Origin: Desulfosporosinus shakirovi | GTDB taxonomy: Bacteria > Bacillota > Desulfitobacteriia > Desulfitobacteriales > Desulfitobacteriaceae | Assembly (NCBI RefSeq): GCF_020595055.1 | Contig: NZ_JAJDOO010000020.1 | Span: 1-64,000, forward strand | Length of the DNA stretch: 64,000 nucleotides | Direction: 5' to 3' | Part shown: positions 27,077-37,752 of the stretch, in pieces | How positions within the stretch are numbered: the first letter of the stretch is position 1 | Layout of the letters: each line of letters begins with the position of its first letter | Notes under the pieces: model-generated | Database searches by the model: none | What the model was told of the DNA's origin: nothing | Seen by the model: the letters and a program-made list of their open reading frames with translations, nothing else | Position numbers and translations under genes: made by a program

Positions 27077-29068
27077 TTGAAAGTCAAACGCGCAACAAAG
27101 GCTGGATTTTGCTTTGGCGTAAAGCGCGCCCTTGAAATGGCTGAACGGACAGCGGAAACGTCACAGGCTGTATCACTTGGACCGCTCATTCACAACCAAC
27201 AGGTTGTGAAACGCTTATCAGAACGCGGTATTCAAGTTGTTGAGGATTTGGACGAGCTGACAAGCCAACAAGCCTTGATTATAAGGTCACATGGTGTGGC
27301 ACCGAGTGTTTATCAAGGGGCTGAAAGCAAGGGGGTCCAAGTGGTTGACGCTACATGTCCCTTTGTTCAGAAAGCCCAACGATTGGCTGCTGAGTCAGCT
27401 CAGATGGGGCAACAAGTTATTGTCATGGGAGACAAACTTCATCCTGAGGTACAGGGAATCCTTGGCTGGGCCGGAGAAGAGGCCATACCTATTCAGACGG
27501 TCGAGGAAGCTAAAGAGCTTCCGTTTTATCCTCATCTGGCAGTTTTAGCTCAAACAACGCAACTGGCAGAAAATTTTGCAGGAATTGTCGCTGAACTTAG
27601 AAATCATACTGGCGATTTGATCGTCCATAATACAATCTGTAATGCCACGGCAGAACGTCAAAAAGTTGCCCGAGAATTAGCAGAAGCGGTGGATGTTATG
27701 GTGGTTGTCGGCGGACGAAATAGCGCTAATACCCGAAAACTGGCGAGCATCTGTGCAGAACGCACAAAAACATACCTGATTGAAACCGCGGATGAATTAG
27801 AAAATGTTTGGTTTGAGGATGCTAATAATGCGGGCTTGACTGCAGGGGCTTCTACCCCAGATTGGATAATCGAGGAGGTTTTCAAGAAAATGTCTGAAAT
27901 GAATGAGCAAGAAATGGAAATGTCGAGTTGGATAGATAATTGTCCGGAGCTCCATCCCGGCACGAGGGTTACCGGTACAGTGGTGAAAATTACCAGAGAA
28001 GAGATTTTTGTTGATATTGGATGGAAATGTGAGGGAGTCATTCCACTTGGCGAGCTGTCAGTGGCAAGGAAAACCCGCCCTGAGGAAGCGGTGGCGATTG
28101 GAGATCAAATCAGCGCTGTGGTTATTCGTGTGGAAAATGAGGAAGGTCATACAGTCCTGTCTAAACGAAAAGCGGATGAAGAAGGTGCTAAGGATCACTT
28201 AGAGAAAATTGCAGAAAGTAAAGAAGAGATTCAGGCAGAAGTTGTTGAGGTGGTAAAGGGTGGTTTAGTAGTAGATGTAGGGTTGCGCGGTTTTGTTCCC
28301 GCATCCCAAATTCAACTGGGATATGTCGAAGACCTCAATCAATTCATGGGTCAGACTCTTCGCTTACGTATGATTGATTATGATCCATCAAAGCGTAAAG
28401 TGGTTCTTTCACAAAAGGTAATTCTAGAAGAAGAGCGAGGGGTTAAGCGCACACAGTTGCTTGAATCCCTTAAAGAGGGGGACGTAGTGAGCGGGACGGT
28501 CAAACGGATGGCTGACTTCGGTGTGTTCGTTGACATCGGTGGGATTGATGGGCTGCTTCATATTTCTGACTTAGCCTATACTCGAATTAAGCATCCTTCG
28601 GACATGCTTAATATTGGAGATGAAGTGGAAGTCCAAGTCTTAAAGCTTGACCAACAAGCTGGGAAAGTGTCCTTAGGGCTAAAACAACTTAAAGAAAGTC
28701 CTTGGCTTCAGGCAGCTAAAAACTATCCCGTTGGGTCAACAGTCAATGGCAAAGTTGTTCGTATTACTCCCTTCGGTGCATTTGTGGGGCTTGGAGACGG
28801 CGTGGATGGGTTGGTTCATATTTCTCAATTAGCTGATCATCATGTTAATAAAGTAGAAGATGTGGTTAAAGTTGGGGATATGGTGTCTGCTAAGGTCATG
28901 GACTGTAAGCCGGAGGAAAAGCGAATAGGTCTGAGTATTCGCGAGGGGATCACAGACGCTGCTAAGGAAAATGATCAACAAGCTTTAGATTTACAATCCG
29001 AAATCAAACCATTTACGATTGGTGATGCCCTAGGAAAAGAACTTCAAACAGAAAGCCAAGATTCTTAA
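27077..29068 (+). CDS. ispH: fused 4-hydroxy-3-methylbut-2-enyl diphosphate reductase and S1 RNA-binding protein
   Basis: Residues 1-280 are IspH (LytB), the last MEP-pathway enzyme: iron-sulfur cysteines Cys12, Cys94 and Cys188 sit in G-F-C-F-G-V, D-A-T-C-P and N-T-I-C-N. Residues about 290-630 hold four S1 domains resembling ribosomal protein S1. The fusion (663 residues) is well known in Clostridia and Peptococcaceae, and the reading frame is continuous. TTG 27077 follows GGGAGG. The fusion may supply both isoprenoids and S1-like translation function. A strong terminator follows. Confidence 0.95.
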   Translation: MKVKRATKAGFCFGVKRALEMAERTAETSQAVSLGPLIHNQQVVKRLSERGIQVVEDLDELTSQQALIIRSHGVAPSVYQGAESKGVQVVDATCPFVQKAQRLAAESAQMGQQVIVMGDKLHPEVQGILGWAGEEAIPIQTVEEAKELPFYPHLAVLAQTTQLAENFAGIVAELRNHTGDLIVHNTICNATAERQKVARELAEAVDVMVVVGGRNSANTRKLASICAERTKTYLIETADELENVWFEDANNAGLTAGASTPDWIIEEVFKKMSEMNEQEMEMSSWIDNCPELHPGTRVTGTVVKITREEIFVDIGWKCEGVIPLGELSVARKTRPEEAVAIGDQISAVVIRVENEEGHTVLSKRKADEEGAKDHLEKIAESKEEIQAEVVEVVKGGLVVDVGLRGFVPASQIQLGYVEDLNQFMGQTLRLRMIDYDPSKRKVVLSQKVILEEERGVKRTQLLESLKEGDVVSGTVKRMADFGVFVDIGGIDGLLHISDLAYTRIKHPSDMLNIGDEVEVQVLKLDQQAGKVSLGLKQLKESPWLQAAKNYPVGSTVNGKVVRITPFGAFVGLGDGVDGLVHISQLADHHVNKVEDVVKVGDMVSAKVMDCKPEEKRIGLSIREGITDAAKENDQQALDLQSEIKPFTIGDALGKELQTESQDS

Positions 29069-29136
29069 TTAATTAGCGCTTGCTGTTACGGTAATCTCTA
29101 TAAACGGCCTCAAGCTATCCCTTGTTGATGCTCTAT

Positions 29137-29158
29137 CCTCGAACATCCTTGTTCGAGG
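29137..29158. repeat. dispersed palindrome CCTCGAAC-6-GTTCGAGG, copy 1
   Basis: The perfect 8-bp arms with loop ATCCTT recur at 61888-61909 with loop ATCCAT. It is embedded in a larger imperfect hairpin region (GTGGC/GCCAC arms at 29161-29200) between ispH-rpsA and its terminator. Confidence 0.65.
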
Positions 29159-29218
29159 CGGTGGCGATGCTCGTATCAACCTCTTTGTATGAGATGCCAC
29201 TGCATCCGTGCATTTTAA

Positions 29219-29256
29219 AAAATGACTTCCTGTTTCTTGACACAGGAAGTCATTTT
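29219..29256 (+). terminator. terminator after ispH-rpsA
   Basis: AAAATGACTTCCTGT pairs perfectly with ACAGGAAGTCATTTT; the T-rich end follows. Confidence 0.85.
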
Positions 29257-29337
29257 ACTGGCATATCCGGAGGAACGTGTCTTTGTTGATATAAGATTGT
29301 GCTGACCTGGATTAAGTTTAGAAGGAAGGAGATTCAG

Positions 29338-30492
29338 ATGGCTAAACGACAACCGAAGTTGCCTATCGATTTTCCGATATTGTATCTTACACTGGCAATT
29401 TTGGCCTTTGGCTTAATTATGGTATTAAGTGCTGGGGCGGTGCGAGGTTTCAATGCAACTCAGAACTCATATCACTACTTTTCTCAGCAAATGAAGTGGA
29501 CGCTCGTTGGTTCTGTTTTTGCCATTATAGCTATAAAGATCCCGTATTCGATTCTGCGGCGCTTCGCTGGAATTGGGGTCATGGTTAGTATGGCTTTGCT
29601 TATTGCAATTCTTTTTACGGATGCAGGCGAAGTAGCTGGCGGTTCGGCCCGTTGGATCACAATTGCGGGAATCACAATCCAACCTTCAGAAATTGCAAAA
29701 CTCGCCATGGTTCTTTTTTATGCACATATCCTTGATCGTTATCCAATCCAAAGAGGGTGCGAGTGGCGTATTCCATTAGGCATCCTCATACCTTCCACTG
29801 TCCTTATCTTGGGTCTTGTTTATAAACAGCCGGATTTAGGGACAACTATGGTTATTGCTCTAACCTGCGCAGTGATGCTCTTACAGACGGAACTGCCGAC
29901 AAGCTGGTTCGTTGCGGCGGTGCCGACTCTGGGACTGCCGCTCCTATATTTCATCTATAATACGAAGTATCAATGGGAACGGATTTTAGTTTGGTTAGAC
30001 CCTTGGAAAGATGCGATGAATAAAGGATATCAAATTACAAATGCCGAGATCGCCTTTGGTTCAGGGGGCTTGTTTGGAGTTGGGTTAGGACGAAGTTTGC
30101 AAAAGTATGGTTTTTTACCCGAAAATCATACAGACACCATTTTTGCTATCGTTGGCGAAGAATTAGGGTTAATAGGTACGATGTTCTTATTATTTCTCTT
30201 TGTATCCTTATATGCTCGGGCTTATCATGTTATAAGTGAATGCCCTGATCGTTTTGGCAGGTTATTAGGCTATGGAATAACATCCTCTTTGGCGATCCAG
30301 ACGACTATCAACTTGGCAGTTGTTACCGGCGTGTTACCGGTAACCGGGATTACGTTGCCTCTGATTTCTTATGGCGGGGCCTCTCTCGTGATAACTTTAG
30401 TAAAACTTGGTCTGATCTTAAACCTCTCTAGATACCGAAAAATTGTTACTAAGGGGTCACTTGAAAAGAACCTCTCTAATATTTCTGTGTAA
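29338..30492 (+). CDS. FtsW/RodA/SpoVE-family peptidoglycan polymerase
   Basis: This 384-residue SEDS protein polymerises lipid II with a partner penicillin-binding protein. About ten hydrophobic segments and conserved motifs are visible: Q-P-S-E-I-A-K, K-Q-P-D-L-G-T and the C-terminal P-L-I-S-Y-G-G-A-S, plus V-G-E-E-L-G-L. The family includes FtsW, RodA and sporulation SpoVE; position outside a division cluster does not decide. ATG 29338 has AAGGAAGGAG upstream; the 13-residue extension from 29299 is unsupported. Confidence 0.92.
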   Translation: MAKRQPKLPIDFPILYLTLAILAFGLIMVLSAGAVRGFNATQNSYHYFSQQMKWTLVGSVFAIIAIKIPYSILRRFAGIGVMVSMALLIAILFTDAGEVAGGSARWITIAGITIQPSEIAKLAMVLFYAHILDRYPIQRGCEWRIPLGILIPSTVLILGLVYKQPDLGTTMVIALTCAVMLLQTELPTSWFVAAVPTLGLPLLYFIYNTKYQWERILVWLDPWKDAMNKGYQITNAEIAFGSGGLFGVGLGRSLQKYGFLPENHTDTIFAIVGEELGLIGTMFLLFLFVSLYARAYHVISECPDRFGRLLGYGITSSLAIQTTINLAVVTGVLPVTGITLPLISYGGASLVITLVKLGLILNLSRYRKIVTKGSLEKNLSNISV

Positions 30493-30542
30493 ACCCTCTC
30501 TAAACGGGAATAATATGAAAAGGCAGGTTTAGGAGGGGTAAT

Positions 30543-31172
30543 ATGCTTTTTCCTTATGGAGAATGGGTAATTCTGTTCTTAACACTTTTAACTTGGGCGG
30601 AGAAAAAAGCCTCTAGACGATTTTTTCTCTTGTTGACAATTGCTTGGCTTATAGGAAAATGGGCTGAGATATCCATTGCTGTCACTATGCCTTGGCACTG
30701 GCATTTTGCACGTCTTGCGGTTATGTTGGTATTTTGGGTTTGGTCAATGCGACAAGCTGAACGCTGGCTTTTGCCGCTGTTTTTCACCAGTTTAATCGTT
30801 GGAGTAGAGACTCTGTTTTTTGTCAATGAACCAGGAGTATTTCCCTATGGAGAGTGGTTTTTTGCGATTGCGTTGGTTTTAGTAGCATGGTTGAGTGCTA
30901 AGTCCTTTTGGGGAACAGCCGCTGCTTTAACTGGAAGTGCGCTTCTGAACCAAGCCTTTGTCCGTTTTACCTACGACGGTATTATAAGGTATATCGCCTT
31001 GCCTAATGAATTTACTTGGAATTTTGGAGTGGGACTATTTACTGCTTGGGCAGCCTTAGCTCTAGGGTGGCAGTATTATACCGAGAGGGAGTTGGGGAGA
31101 ACGGAAGCTGATCTAATACCGTCAAAAAGCTCGGGAACCTATGAACCCTCGGAGGAGAGTAAGCTTCGATAG
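30543..31172 (+). CDS. polytopic membrane protein, YphA-like by position
   Basis: This 209-residue protein has about six hydrophobic segments, many tryptophans and a charged C-terminal tail of about 35 residues. A clear TTAGGAGGGG precedes the ATG. No catalytic motif was recognised. In Bacillus the membrane protein YphA lies near der, gpsA and spoIVA, and this gene occupies a similar position here; homology is not shown by sequence motifs. Confidence 0.7.
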   Translation: MLFPYGEWVILFLTLLTWAEKKASRRFFLLLTIAWLIGKWAEISIAVTMPWHWHFARLAVMLVFWVWSMRQAERWLLPLFFTSLIVGVETLFFVNEPGVFPYGEWFFAIALVLVAWLSAKSFWGTAAALTGSALLNQAFVRFTYDGIIRYIALPNEFTWNFGVGLFTAWAALALGWQYYTERELGRTEADLIPSKSSGTYEPSEESKLR

Positions 31173-31286
31173 CAGAAGTCTCAGATGCTCAGCTATAGCT
31201 GAACGTGTTCACTTGTAGTATACTTGTAAACGATTAAGGCTGAGATGATAGGCTCTTGATCTGGAATGTCAGGAGGATGAAATGTT

Positions 31287-32618
31287 TTGCCTAAAGGGCT
31301 TGTAGTTGCAGCGGTCCATTCAGGGAGTATCGCTGAAGAAATGGAAATTAAGGTTGGAGATCGCGTTCTGGCCGTAAACGAAGAAGAACTTAATGATATT
31401 ATTGACTTTCAATTTGGCATCTCGGAAGAGGAATTCATGTTGCTTATCGAAAAGGAAGATGGTGAACTTTGGGAGCTTGATATTGAGAAGGGACCAGGGG
31501 AGTTCTTAGGCTTAGAGGTTGAGACAGTAAGTGCCGAGGGTCTGAAAAAATGCGTTAACAATTGTTCCTTTTGTTTCGTAGCTCAGATGCCTAAAGGAAT
31601 GCGCCCTTCTCTTTATGATAAAGATGATGATTATCGCTTATCCCTTACTCAAGGAAGTTTTATAACCTTGTCGAATTTAAGTGAGGAGGACTTATCCAGA
31701 ATTACATCTTTACATTTGACTCCGATGTATGTTTCAGTTCATGCTTGGAACCCAGAAGTGCGAACTAAACTCATGAAAAATCCCCATGCGGGAAAACTGC
31801 CTGAGCAATTTAAACGCTTTGCAGAGGCTGGAATCGCAGTACATACTCAGATTGTCTTGATTCCTGAACACAACGATGGGGACGTGTTGAAAGAAACCAT
31901 TGAACGGTTAGCTGAGCTTTATCCGTCGGTGCAATCAATTGCAGTCGTACCCGTGGGATTGACTCGCTATCGTGAAAAGCTTACCTCGTTGCGAGGCTTT
32001 TCAGCTGATGAAGCACGTCAAATTCTGGATCAAGCCGAGAAGTGGCAGAAGGACTTCTTTACCCAGACAGGTCGGCACCTCGTGTACTTTTCAGATGAAT
32101 TTTATGTGCTTGCCGGGAGAGAATTTCCAGAGTCAGCAGTATACGATGACTTTCCACAATTAGAAAACGGCGTAGGTATGGCTCGGAAATTTATCACAGA
32201 GATTGAAGCCGGTTGGAGCTTGCTTCCGCATGAGGTCTCAAAACGCTGTGTGCACCTTATAACCGGAACAGCAGTCCATGATCTTTTTGAATTTTGGATT
32301 AATCGTTTGATGGATCGAATCAGTGGCTTAACACTGACGATGCATGTGATACAAAATGATTTTTTTGGCTTATCGGTGACTGCTGCAGGACTGCTGACCG
32401 CCCGGGATATCGCCCGGCAATTAGGAGATCTGCAAGGGGAAGAGTTTCTTATTCCGCGTACAATGCTCAAAGCGGATGAAGATATCTTTCTTGATGATAT
32501 GAGTGTGGAATGGTTAGAACAGAAGGTTAATGGCAAGGCAAGGATTGTTGAGAACGATGGACTTGCATTTTTAGAACATGTGAGTGGATATTCATTGGAG
32601 GTGGAACGCTTTGAGTAA
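31287..32618 (+). CDS. PDZ and DUF512 radical-SAM-like protein
   Basis: This 443-residue protein starts with a PDZ-like domain (G-S-I-A-E-E-M) followed by a C-x3-C-x2-C cluster motif (C-V-N-N-C-S-F-C) and a DUF512 C-terminal domain. The family is conserved next to der in many Clostridia and cyanobacteria and is considered a radical-SAM-like Fe-S protein of unknown reaction. Only TTG 31287 is in frame near AGGAGG (spacing 10). The last 8 nt overlap der, so translation is coupled. Confidence 0.88.
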   Translation: MPKGLVVAAVHSGSIAEEMEIKVGDRVLAVNEEELNDIIDFQFGISEEEFMLLIEKEDGELWELDIEKGPGEFLGLEVETVSAEGLKKCVNNCSFCFVAQMPKGMRPSLYDKDDDYRLSLTQGSFITLSNLSEEDLSRITSLHLTPMYVSVHAWNPEVRTKLMKNPHAGKLPEQFKRFAEAGIAVHTQIVLIPEHNDGDVLKETIERLAELYPSVQSIAVVPVGLTRYREKLTSLRGFSADEARQILDQAEKWQKDFFTQTGRHLVYFSDEFYVLAGREFPESAVYDDFPQLENGVGMARKFITEIEAGWSLLPHEVSKRCVHLITGTAVHDLFEFWINRLMDRISGLTLTMHVIQNDFFGLSVTAAGLLTARDIARQLGDLQGEEFLIPRTMLKADEDIFLDDMSVEWLEQKVNGKARIVENDGLAFLEHVSGYSLEVERFE

Positions 32619-33942
32619 ACCTGTTGTAGCTATAGTGGGTCGGCCAAATGTAGGAAAATCTACATTGTTCAACCGCATTACGGGCGGACTGGTAGCTATT
32701 GTTGAAAATATGCCGGGAGTAACCAGGGACCGCCTTTATCGCGATGCGGAATGGCTGGGACGAAAGTTTGCTTTAATTGATACGGGAGGCATCGAATTTA
32801 AAGATGAAGGGACACCGATTTCTTCACAGATGAGAAGGCAGGCAGAAATTGCCATGGAGGAAGCGGATGTCGTGATATTCGTTGTAGATTCCCAAATTTC
32901 TCCTACGCCAGATGATGATTTAATTGCCCGCACGTTACGTCGCTCGGGTAAACCAATCTTGCTTGCTGCGAATAAAGTGGAAGATTTTGCTAAGGCAGAA
33001 GGCCAGTTATATGACTTCTTAAGTTTGGGGTTGGGTGAAGCAATTCCGATTTCTGCGGTTCATGGCATGAATACCGGCGACCTGCTTGACTTAGTAATTT
33101 CAAATTTTCCCGAGGATGATGAGGAAGAATACGATCCGGACGTCATTCGCATTTCTGTTATTGGACGTCCAAATGTCGGAAAATCCTCTTTGGTCAACAT
33201 GATGCTGGGAAAAGAGCGCGTCATTGTCAGTAATGTTCCGGGAACCACTCGGGATGCGATAGACACTTCTTTTGAACACGAAGGCAAACATTATATACTT
33301 ATCGATACGGCTGGAATGCGGCGTAAATCACGCATAGACGAACTAACAGAGCAATATAGTGTAGTACGTTCCCTTCGCGCAGTTGATCGCTCAGATGCAA
33401 TCCTAATGCTTATAGATGCCATAGATGGGGTTACGGAGCAAGATAAAAAGATTGCCGGCTATGCAGATGAGGCGGGTAAAGCCATTATTCTAGTCGTCAA
33501 CAAATGGGACCTCGTTGAAAAGGATGAAAAGACGATCAACAAATTTGAAAAGACGATACGAGAAGAATTAGGGTTTATGCAATATGCGCCGACCATGTTT
33601 ATCTCTGCTAAAACCGGACAACGGGTTAATAAAATCCTGGAACTTGTGGATTTCGTGGTCGAGCAAAATTCTACTCGTGTGACTACTGCGACTTTGAACA
33701 CCTTACTGAGAGAATGGATTCATTCTAATCCGCCTCCGTCAGATAAGGGACGACGCTTAAAGGTGAGGTACCTGACTCAAGTGGGAGTTAAGCCGCCGAC
33801 CTTTGTTTTCTTTGTTAATGATCCGGAACTTATGCACTTTTCCTATAAACGATATTTGGAGAATCAGATGCGAAAGCACTTTGGATTTGAGGGTACTCCC
33901 ATCCGAATTGTAATTCGACAAAAAGATGAAGAGAAGGAGTAG
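32611..33942 (+). CDS. der: ribosome biogenesis GTPase Der (EngA)
   Basis: This 443-residue GTPase has two tandem G domains, each with G-R-P-N-V-G-K-S P-loops (about residues 9-16 and 186-193), D-T-G-G / D-T-A-G and N-K-x-D-type G4 motifs, and a C-terminal KH-like domain. It acts in 50S subunit maturation. TTG 32611 follows GGAGGTGG. The first G4 reads N-K-V-E instead of N-K-x-D, a tolerated variant. plsY begins 4 nt later. Confidence 0.95.
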   Translation: MSKPVVAIVGRPNVGKSTLFNRITGGLVAIVENMPGVTRDRLYRDAEWLGRKFALIDTGGIEFKDEGTPISSQMRRQAEIAMEEADVVIFVVDSQISPTPDDDLIARTLRRSGKPILLAANKVEDFAKAEGQLYDFLSLGLGEAIPISAVHGMNTGDLLDLVISNFPEDDEEEYDPDVIRISVIGRPNVGKSSLVNMMLGKERVIVSNVPGTTRDAIDTSFEHEGKHYILIDTAGMRRKSRIDELTEQYSVVRSLRAVDRSDAILMLIDAIDGVTEQDKKIAGYADEAGKAIILVVNKWDLVEKDEKTINKFEKTIREELGFMQYAPTMFISAKTGQRVNKILELVDFVVEQNSTRVTTATLNTLLREWIHSNPPPSDKGRRLKVRYLTQVGVKPPTFVFFVNDPELMHFSYKRYLENQMRKHFGFEGTPIRIVIRQKDEEKE

Positions 33943-33945
33943 GCC

Positions 33946-34533
33946 ATGTCACGTTACCTTATTTTTATCTTGGCGTATTGCTTGGGTGCCATTCCTTTTG
34001 CCTATTTAGCGGGCTTGTTTAAAGGGATTGACGTACGTCAGCATGGTAGCGGAAATATTGGCACAACAAATGCCTTTCGCCTTTTAGGAGTGAAACTGGG
34101 AATCATGGTGCTCTTAGGGGATTTCATGAAAGGGGCATTGTCTGCCTACCTTGGTCTATGGGCTTTTGGGCCCTGGGGAGGTATTATCGGCGGATTATTA
34201 GCAATGGCAAGTCATAGCTGGAATCCCTTTTTTGGCTTTCGGCCCAGTGGGAAAGGCGTGGCAGCCGGATTCGGAATCATTACCGTTTTGATGTGGAAAG
34301 TCACATTAATAGCAATCTCCGTGTTTATACTGGTAGTATGGTTGACACGTTATGTTTCTATGGGTTCGGTTACGGGTGCTCTTACGGTTCTAATCATGGT
34401 TTTTGTTCTTCCAGAACCGTTTGAATATCGAGTTTTTGCCGTGGTCGCTGTCTTGGCAGTACTAGTTCTTCATCGGGCTAATATTCAACGTGTTCTGAAT
34501 GGAACAGAACCTCGATTTGGGGATAAGAAATAA
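33946..34533 (+). CDS. plsY: glycerol-3-phosphate acyltransferase PlsY
   Basis: This 195-residue polytopic membrane enzyme transfers acyl groups from acyl-phosphate to glycerol 3-phosphate. The family motifs G-S-G-N-I-G-T-T-N and F-R-P-S-G-K-G-V-A are visible. It sits between der and gpsA, supplying the first phospholipid step with glycerol 3-phosphate made by GpsA. Confidence 0.95.
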   Translation: MSRYLIFILAYCLGAIPFAYLAGLFKGIDVRQHGSGNIGTTNAFRLLGVKLGIMVLLGDFMKGALSAYLGLWAFGPWGGIIGGLLAMASHSWNPFFGFRPSGKGVAAGFGIITVLMWKVTLIAISVFILVVWLTRYVSMGSVTGALTVLIMVFVLPEPFEYRVFAVVAVLAVLVLHRANIQRVLNGTEPRFGDKK

Positions 34534-34652
34534 GCGTAGACTGAGGTCCGAAGAAGTCCCGAAAGCTTGAATAACAAAAAGATTGAGATTGAGTTTGAGC
34601 GAACCACAAACTTCTAATATCGAATATCAACTATGGATACGGGGGGAAGTAA

Positions 34653-35666
34653 ATGCCTAAGATTGCAGTTTATGGGGCTGGAAGTTGGGGAAGTGCGTTA
34701 GCAGTTCTTTTGGCGAAGGCCGGTCATCAGGTTGTGCTTGTTGGCCGCCATGCAGATGAAATGGAAAACATGAGAAATCAACAGGAAAATAAGCGATATT
34801 TACCAGGTGTTGTCCTCCCTCAAGGAATTTTCCCTACAACAGATCTCTCTTTTTTAAACGCAGATCTGGTTGTTCTGAGTGTTCCATCTCATAGTGTTCG
34901 AGAAGTTGCTCGTTTGATAAATCCATACTTGAGGGGAGGCTGTATTGTTGTCAATACAGCTAAAGGGATGGAAGAAGGAACACATTGCCGCCTCTCCGAA
35001 GTATTGATTGAGGAGTTGCCTAACAATCCGGTGGCTGTTTTGTCTGGTCCCAGCCACGCTGAAGAGGTCGGCAGGGATATGCCGACGACTGTTGTAGTTG
35101 CCTCTGATGTAGAGACTGCGAAAACTGTTCAAGACATGATGATGACTCCCAAGTTTAGAGTCTATACCAATCCGGATGTTATCGGAGTTGAACTTGGCGG
35201 GGCTTTAAAAAATGTTATTGCTTTGTGCACAGGTATTGCTGAGGGGTTAGGGTTTGGAGACAATACAAAAGCGGCTCTGATGACCAGAGGATTAGCAGAG
35301 ATTGCCCGTTTAGGTGTAGCCTTGGGAGGGAATCCGCTGACCTTTGCCGGATTATCAGGTGTTGGTGACCTTATTGTGACTTGTACCAGTCTTCATAGCC
35401 GTAATCGTCGAGCCGGAGTCGCTCTCGGTCAAGGCAAGCCTTTAGAAACTGTGCTAAGAGAAGTTGGAATGGTCGTTGAAGGAGTAAGAGCGACTCGTAT
35501 AGCCCACTTTCTTGGAATTGAGAAAAATATCCCTATGCCGATTACGGAGCAGGCCTATAAAGTTTTATTTGAAAATGCCGATCCGAAAATTGCCGTTGCA
35601 GACTTGATGTTGCGCGGTAAACGTCACGAACTTGAAGAAGTTGTCGAGATGAGCTGGTTAAGATAA
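34653..35666 (+). CDS. gpsA: NAD(P)H-dependent glycerol-3-phosphate dehydrogenase
   Basis: This 337-residue enzyme reduces dihydroxyacetone phosphate for phospholipid synthesis. It has the Rossmann motif G-A-G-S-W-G-S-A, S-G-P-S-H-A-E-E, the catalytic lysine in L-K-N-V-I-A-L and G-D-L-I-V-T-C. GGGGGG precedes the ATG. A terminator follows before spoIVA. Confidence 0.95.
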   Translation: MPKIAVYGAGSWGSALAVLLAKAGHQVVLVGRHADEMENMRNQQENKRYLPGVVLPQGIFPTTDLSFLNADLVVLSVPSHSVREVARLINPYLRGGCIVVNTAKGMEEGTHCRLSEVLIEELPNNPVAVLSGPSHAEEVGRDMPTTVVVASDVETAKTVQDMMMTPKFRVYTNPDVIGVELGGALKNVIALCTGIAEGLGFGDNTKAALMTRGLAEIARLGVALGGNPLTFAGLSGVGDLIVTCTSLHSRNRRAGVALGQGKPLETVLREVGMVVEGVRATRIAHFLGIEKNIPMPITEQAYKVLFENADPKIAVADLMLRGKRHELEEVVEMSWLR

Positions 35667-35696
35667 TATACATATTTTAGTGATTAGGAACATAGA

Positions 35697-35736
35697 CGTA
35701 GAAGAGGTTGTTTAAAGGCCTTTTCTGCGTTTTTTG
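35697..35736 (+). terminator. terminator after gpsA
   Basis: CGTAGAAGAGG pairs with CCTTTTCTGCG through two G.T wobbles and is followed by TTTTTT. Confidence 0.75.
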
Positions 35737-35744
35737 TTGTATTG

Positions 35745-35775
35745 TCATATTTGCCCCAAACAGCCAATATACTTA
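35745..35775 (+). promoter_or_regulatory. candidate sigma-E-type promoter for spoIVA
   Basis: TCATATT (35745-35751) matches the sigma-E -35 consensus; TATACTTA (35768-35775) is a partial -10 match at 16-nt spacing. spoIVA is a sigma-E gene in Bacillus, which is why the site was sought. Confidence 0.35.
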
Positions 35776-35897
35776 TACTGCTTAATGTGCTAGTCCAGTT
35801 ATTGGAATCCACGTGTTACTGGGAGGTGGAAGGGGAGATAAGGTGGAGGCCCTTCCCCAAATTTTGGGACAGCACTCAAAAGGGAGGGAAATTAACA

Positions 35898-37382
35898 ATG
35901 GAAAAACTAGACATTTTCAGGGATATCGCAGAACGAACAGGAGGCGATATCTACCTCGGTGTCGTTGGGCCAGTCCGTACGGGAAAGTCCACCTTTATCA
36001 AACGATTCATGGACCTCTTGGTCTTGCCCAACATCCAAGATGCCTTTGAGCGGGAGCGGGCTAAGGATGAGCTTCCTCAAAGCGGGACTGGAAGAACAAT
36101 CACGACGACGGAACCTAAGTTTATTCCATCAGAATCGGTGGAAATCGTTGTACGGGACTCGATTCACATGAATGTGCGATTGGTTGACTGTGTAGGATAC
36201 AGTGTGGAAGGTGCTTTGGGGTATGATGCAGAAGACGGCGAAGAGCCGCGCATGATGAAAACATCATGGAGCGACGAGCCTATGTCTTTCCAAGATGCAG
36301 CTGAAATGGGAACACGTAAAGTAATTTCAGATCATGCAACGATCGGAGTTGTAATAACTACCGATGGATCAATCACTGATATCCCCAGAGAAGCATATCT
36401 AGATGCCGAAGAACGAGTAATTACTGAGCTTCGTCAACTAGGAAAACCGTTTGTGGTAGTACTGAATACGACTCGTCCCTATGCCGAAAACACACTGGAA
36501 TTAAGCCGTTCCTTAGAGGAAAGATATGCAATACCTGTTATTCCGGTGAATTGCCTTGAGATGACCCAAGAAGATATAACACAGATTTTGGAAGAAGTGC
36601 TTTATGAATTCCCTGTAGCTGAAGTAAACATTGACCTTCCAAAATGGGTTGAGGAACTTGACCCCTCTCATGCAGTTAGAGCTGCTTTTGAGGATACAGT
36701 CCGCAAAGCAATTGACGGAGTAAGACGTCTGAGAGATATCGACCAGGCCTTAGACGCCTTGTCTGATTGCCAATACGCCCAAGATGTTCTCCTCAAAGAG
36801 ATGAACTTAGGCACTGGTATTGCCAATGTAGAAATAACTGCTGTTGACGGGCTTTTTAAAACTGTCCTGCAAGATCTTACAGGGATTGAAATTGAAGGCG
36901 ATCATTCCTTACTTCGTTTAGTTTTAGACTATAGTAAAGGTAAGAAGGAATGGGATAAACTGTCCCAGGCTATAGAGGAAGTTCGAATTAACGGATATGG
37001 TGTGGTTACACCACAACTAGAAGAAATGTTCCTTGATGAGCCTGAACTAGTGAAGCAAGGCGGACATTATGGAATCAAACTCAAAGCGAGCGCTCCATCG
37101 TTGCATATTATAAGAGCAGATGTTACAACCGAAATTACGCCTTTGATTGGTACAGAAAAGCAAGCGGAAGAGCTCGTGAAGTACATGCTGGATGAGTTTG
37201 AAAGTGATCCCAAGAAAGTCTGGGAATCGAATATTTTTGGTAAATCACTGCATGACTTAGTCCGTGAAGGCATCCAAAATAAACTTTATCGGATGCCGGA
37301 AAACGCTCAGAACAAGCTCCAAGACACCTTGCAACGGATTGTTAATGATGGCAGCGGAGGCCTGATCTGCATAATCATTTAA
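35898..37382 (+). CDS. spoIVA: stage IV sporulation protein A, spore-coat morphogenetic ATPase
   Basis: This 494-residue protein forms the ATP-driven basement layer of the spore coat on the outer forespore membrane in the mother cell. The N-terminal P-loop reads G-P-V-R-T-G-K-S-T, and length and the short hydrophobic C-terminus match the family. ATG 35898 follows AGGGAGGG; an upstream in-frame extension of 52 residues has no support. Its presence marks the organism as an endospore former. Confidence 0.96.
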   Translation: MEKLDIFRDIAERTGGDIYLGVVGPVRTGKSTFIKRFMDLLVLPNIQDAFERERAKDELPQSGTGRTITTTEPKFIPSESVEIVVRDSIHMNVRLVDCVGYSVEGALGYDAEDGEEPRMMKTSWSDEPMSFQDAAEMGTRKVISDHATIGVVITTDGSITDIPREAYLDAEERVITELRQLGKPFVVVLNTTRPYAENTLELSRSLEERYAIPVIPVNCLEMTQEDITQILEEVLYEFPVAEVNIDLPKWVEELDPSHAVRAAFEDTVRKAIDGVRRLRDIDQALDALSDCQYAQDVLLKEMNLGTGIANVEITAVDGLFKTVLQDLTGIEIEGDHSLLRLVLDYSKGKKEWDKLSQAIEEVRINGYGVVTPQLEEMFLDEPELVKQGGHYGIKLKASAPSLHIIRADVTTEITPLIGTEKQAEELVKYMLDEFESDPKKVWESNIFGKSLHDLVREGIQNKLYRMPENAQNKLQDTLQRIVNDGSGGLICIII

Positions 37383-37428
37383 CTAAGGTTCAATATTGAA
37401 GATGTTAGAAAACGGCATACTATTTGAA

Positions 37429-37483
37429 GAGAACGTATGGAAAGCATGCACAGTGTAGTGTGCGTATCCAACGTTCTTTTTTC
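37429..37483 (+). terminator. terminator after spoIVA
   Basis: GAACGT...ACGTTC outer arms with an inner GCACA-loop-TGTGC stem are followed by TTTTTT. Confidence 0.75.
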
Positions 37484-37752
37484 TATAGTGCTTAACTATA
37501 TACCTGAATAGACTAAAATTTCTAAATATTAAAATTATTATTCGTTGATTTCTTTCTTACTTCTGGATAGAATAATAGGAAAGGAGCTTTTAGGTAATTG
37601 GTAAAATGTTCTTTGAAAAGGAACACTCAATGTACTATCCTGTAATTTTATTCTTTTCAAAGGCTACTGATCAGGAGGTTTGATCCAAATATTAAATACT
37701 AAGAATTATTGAGAAATGAGCGATAAATAACATATAGAGGGAGGTGTTATGC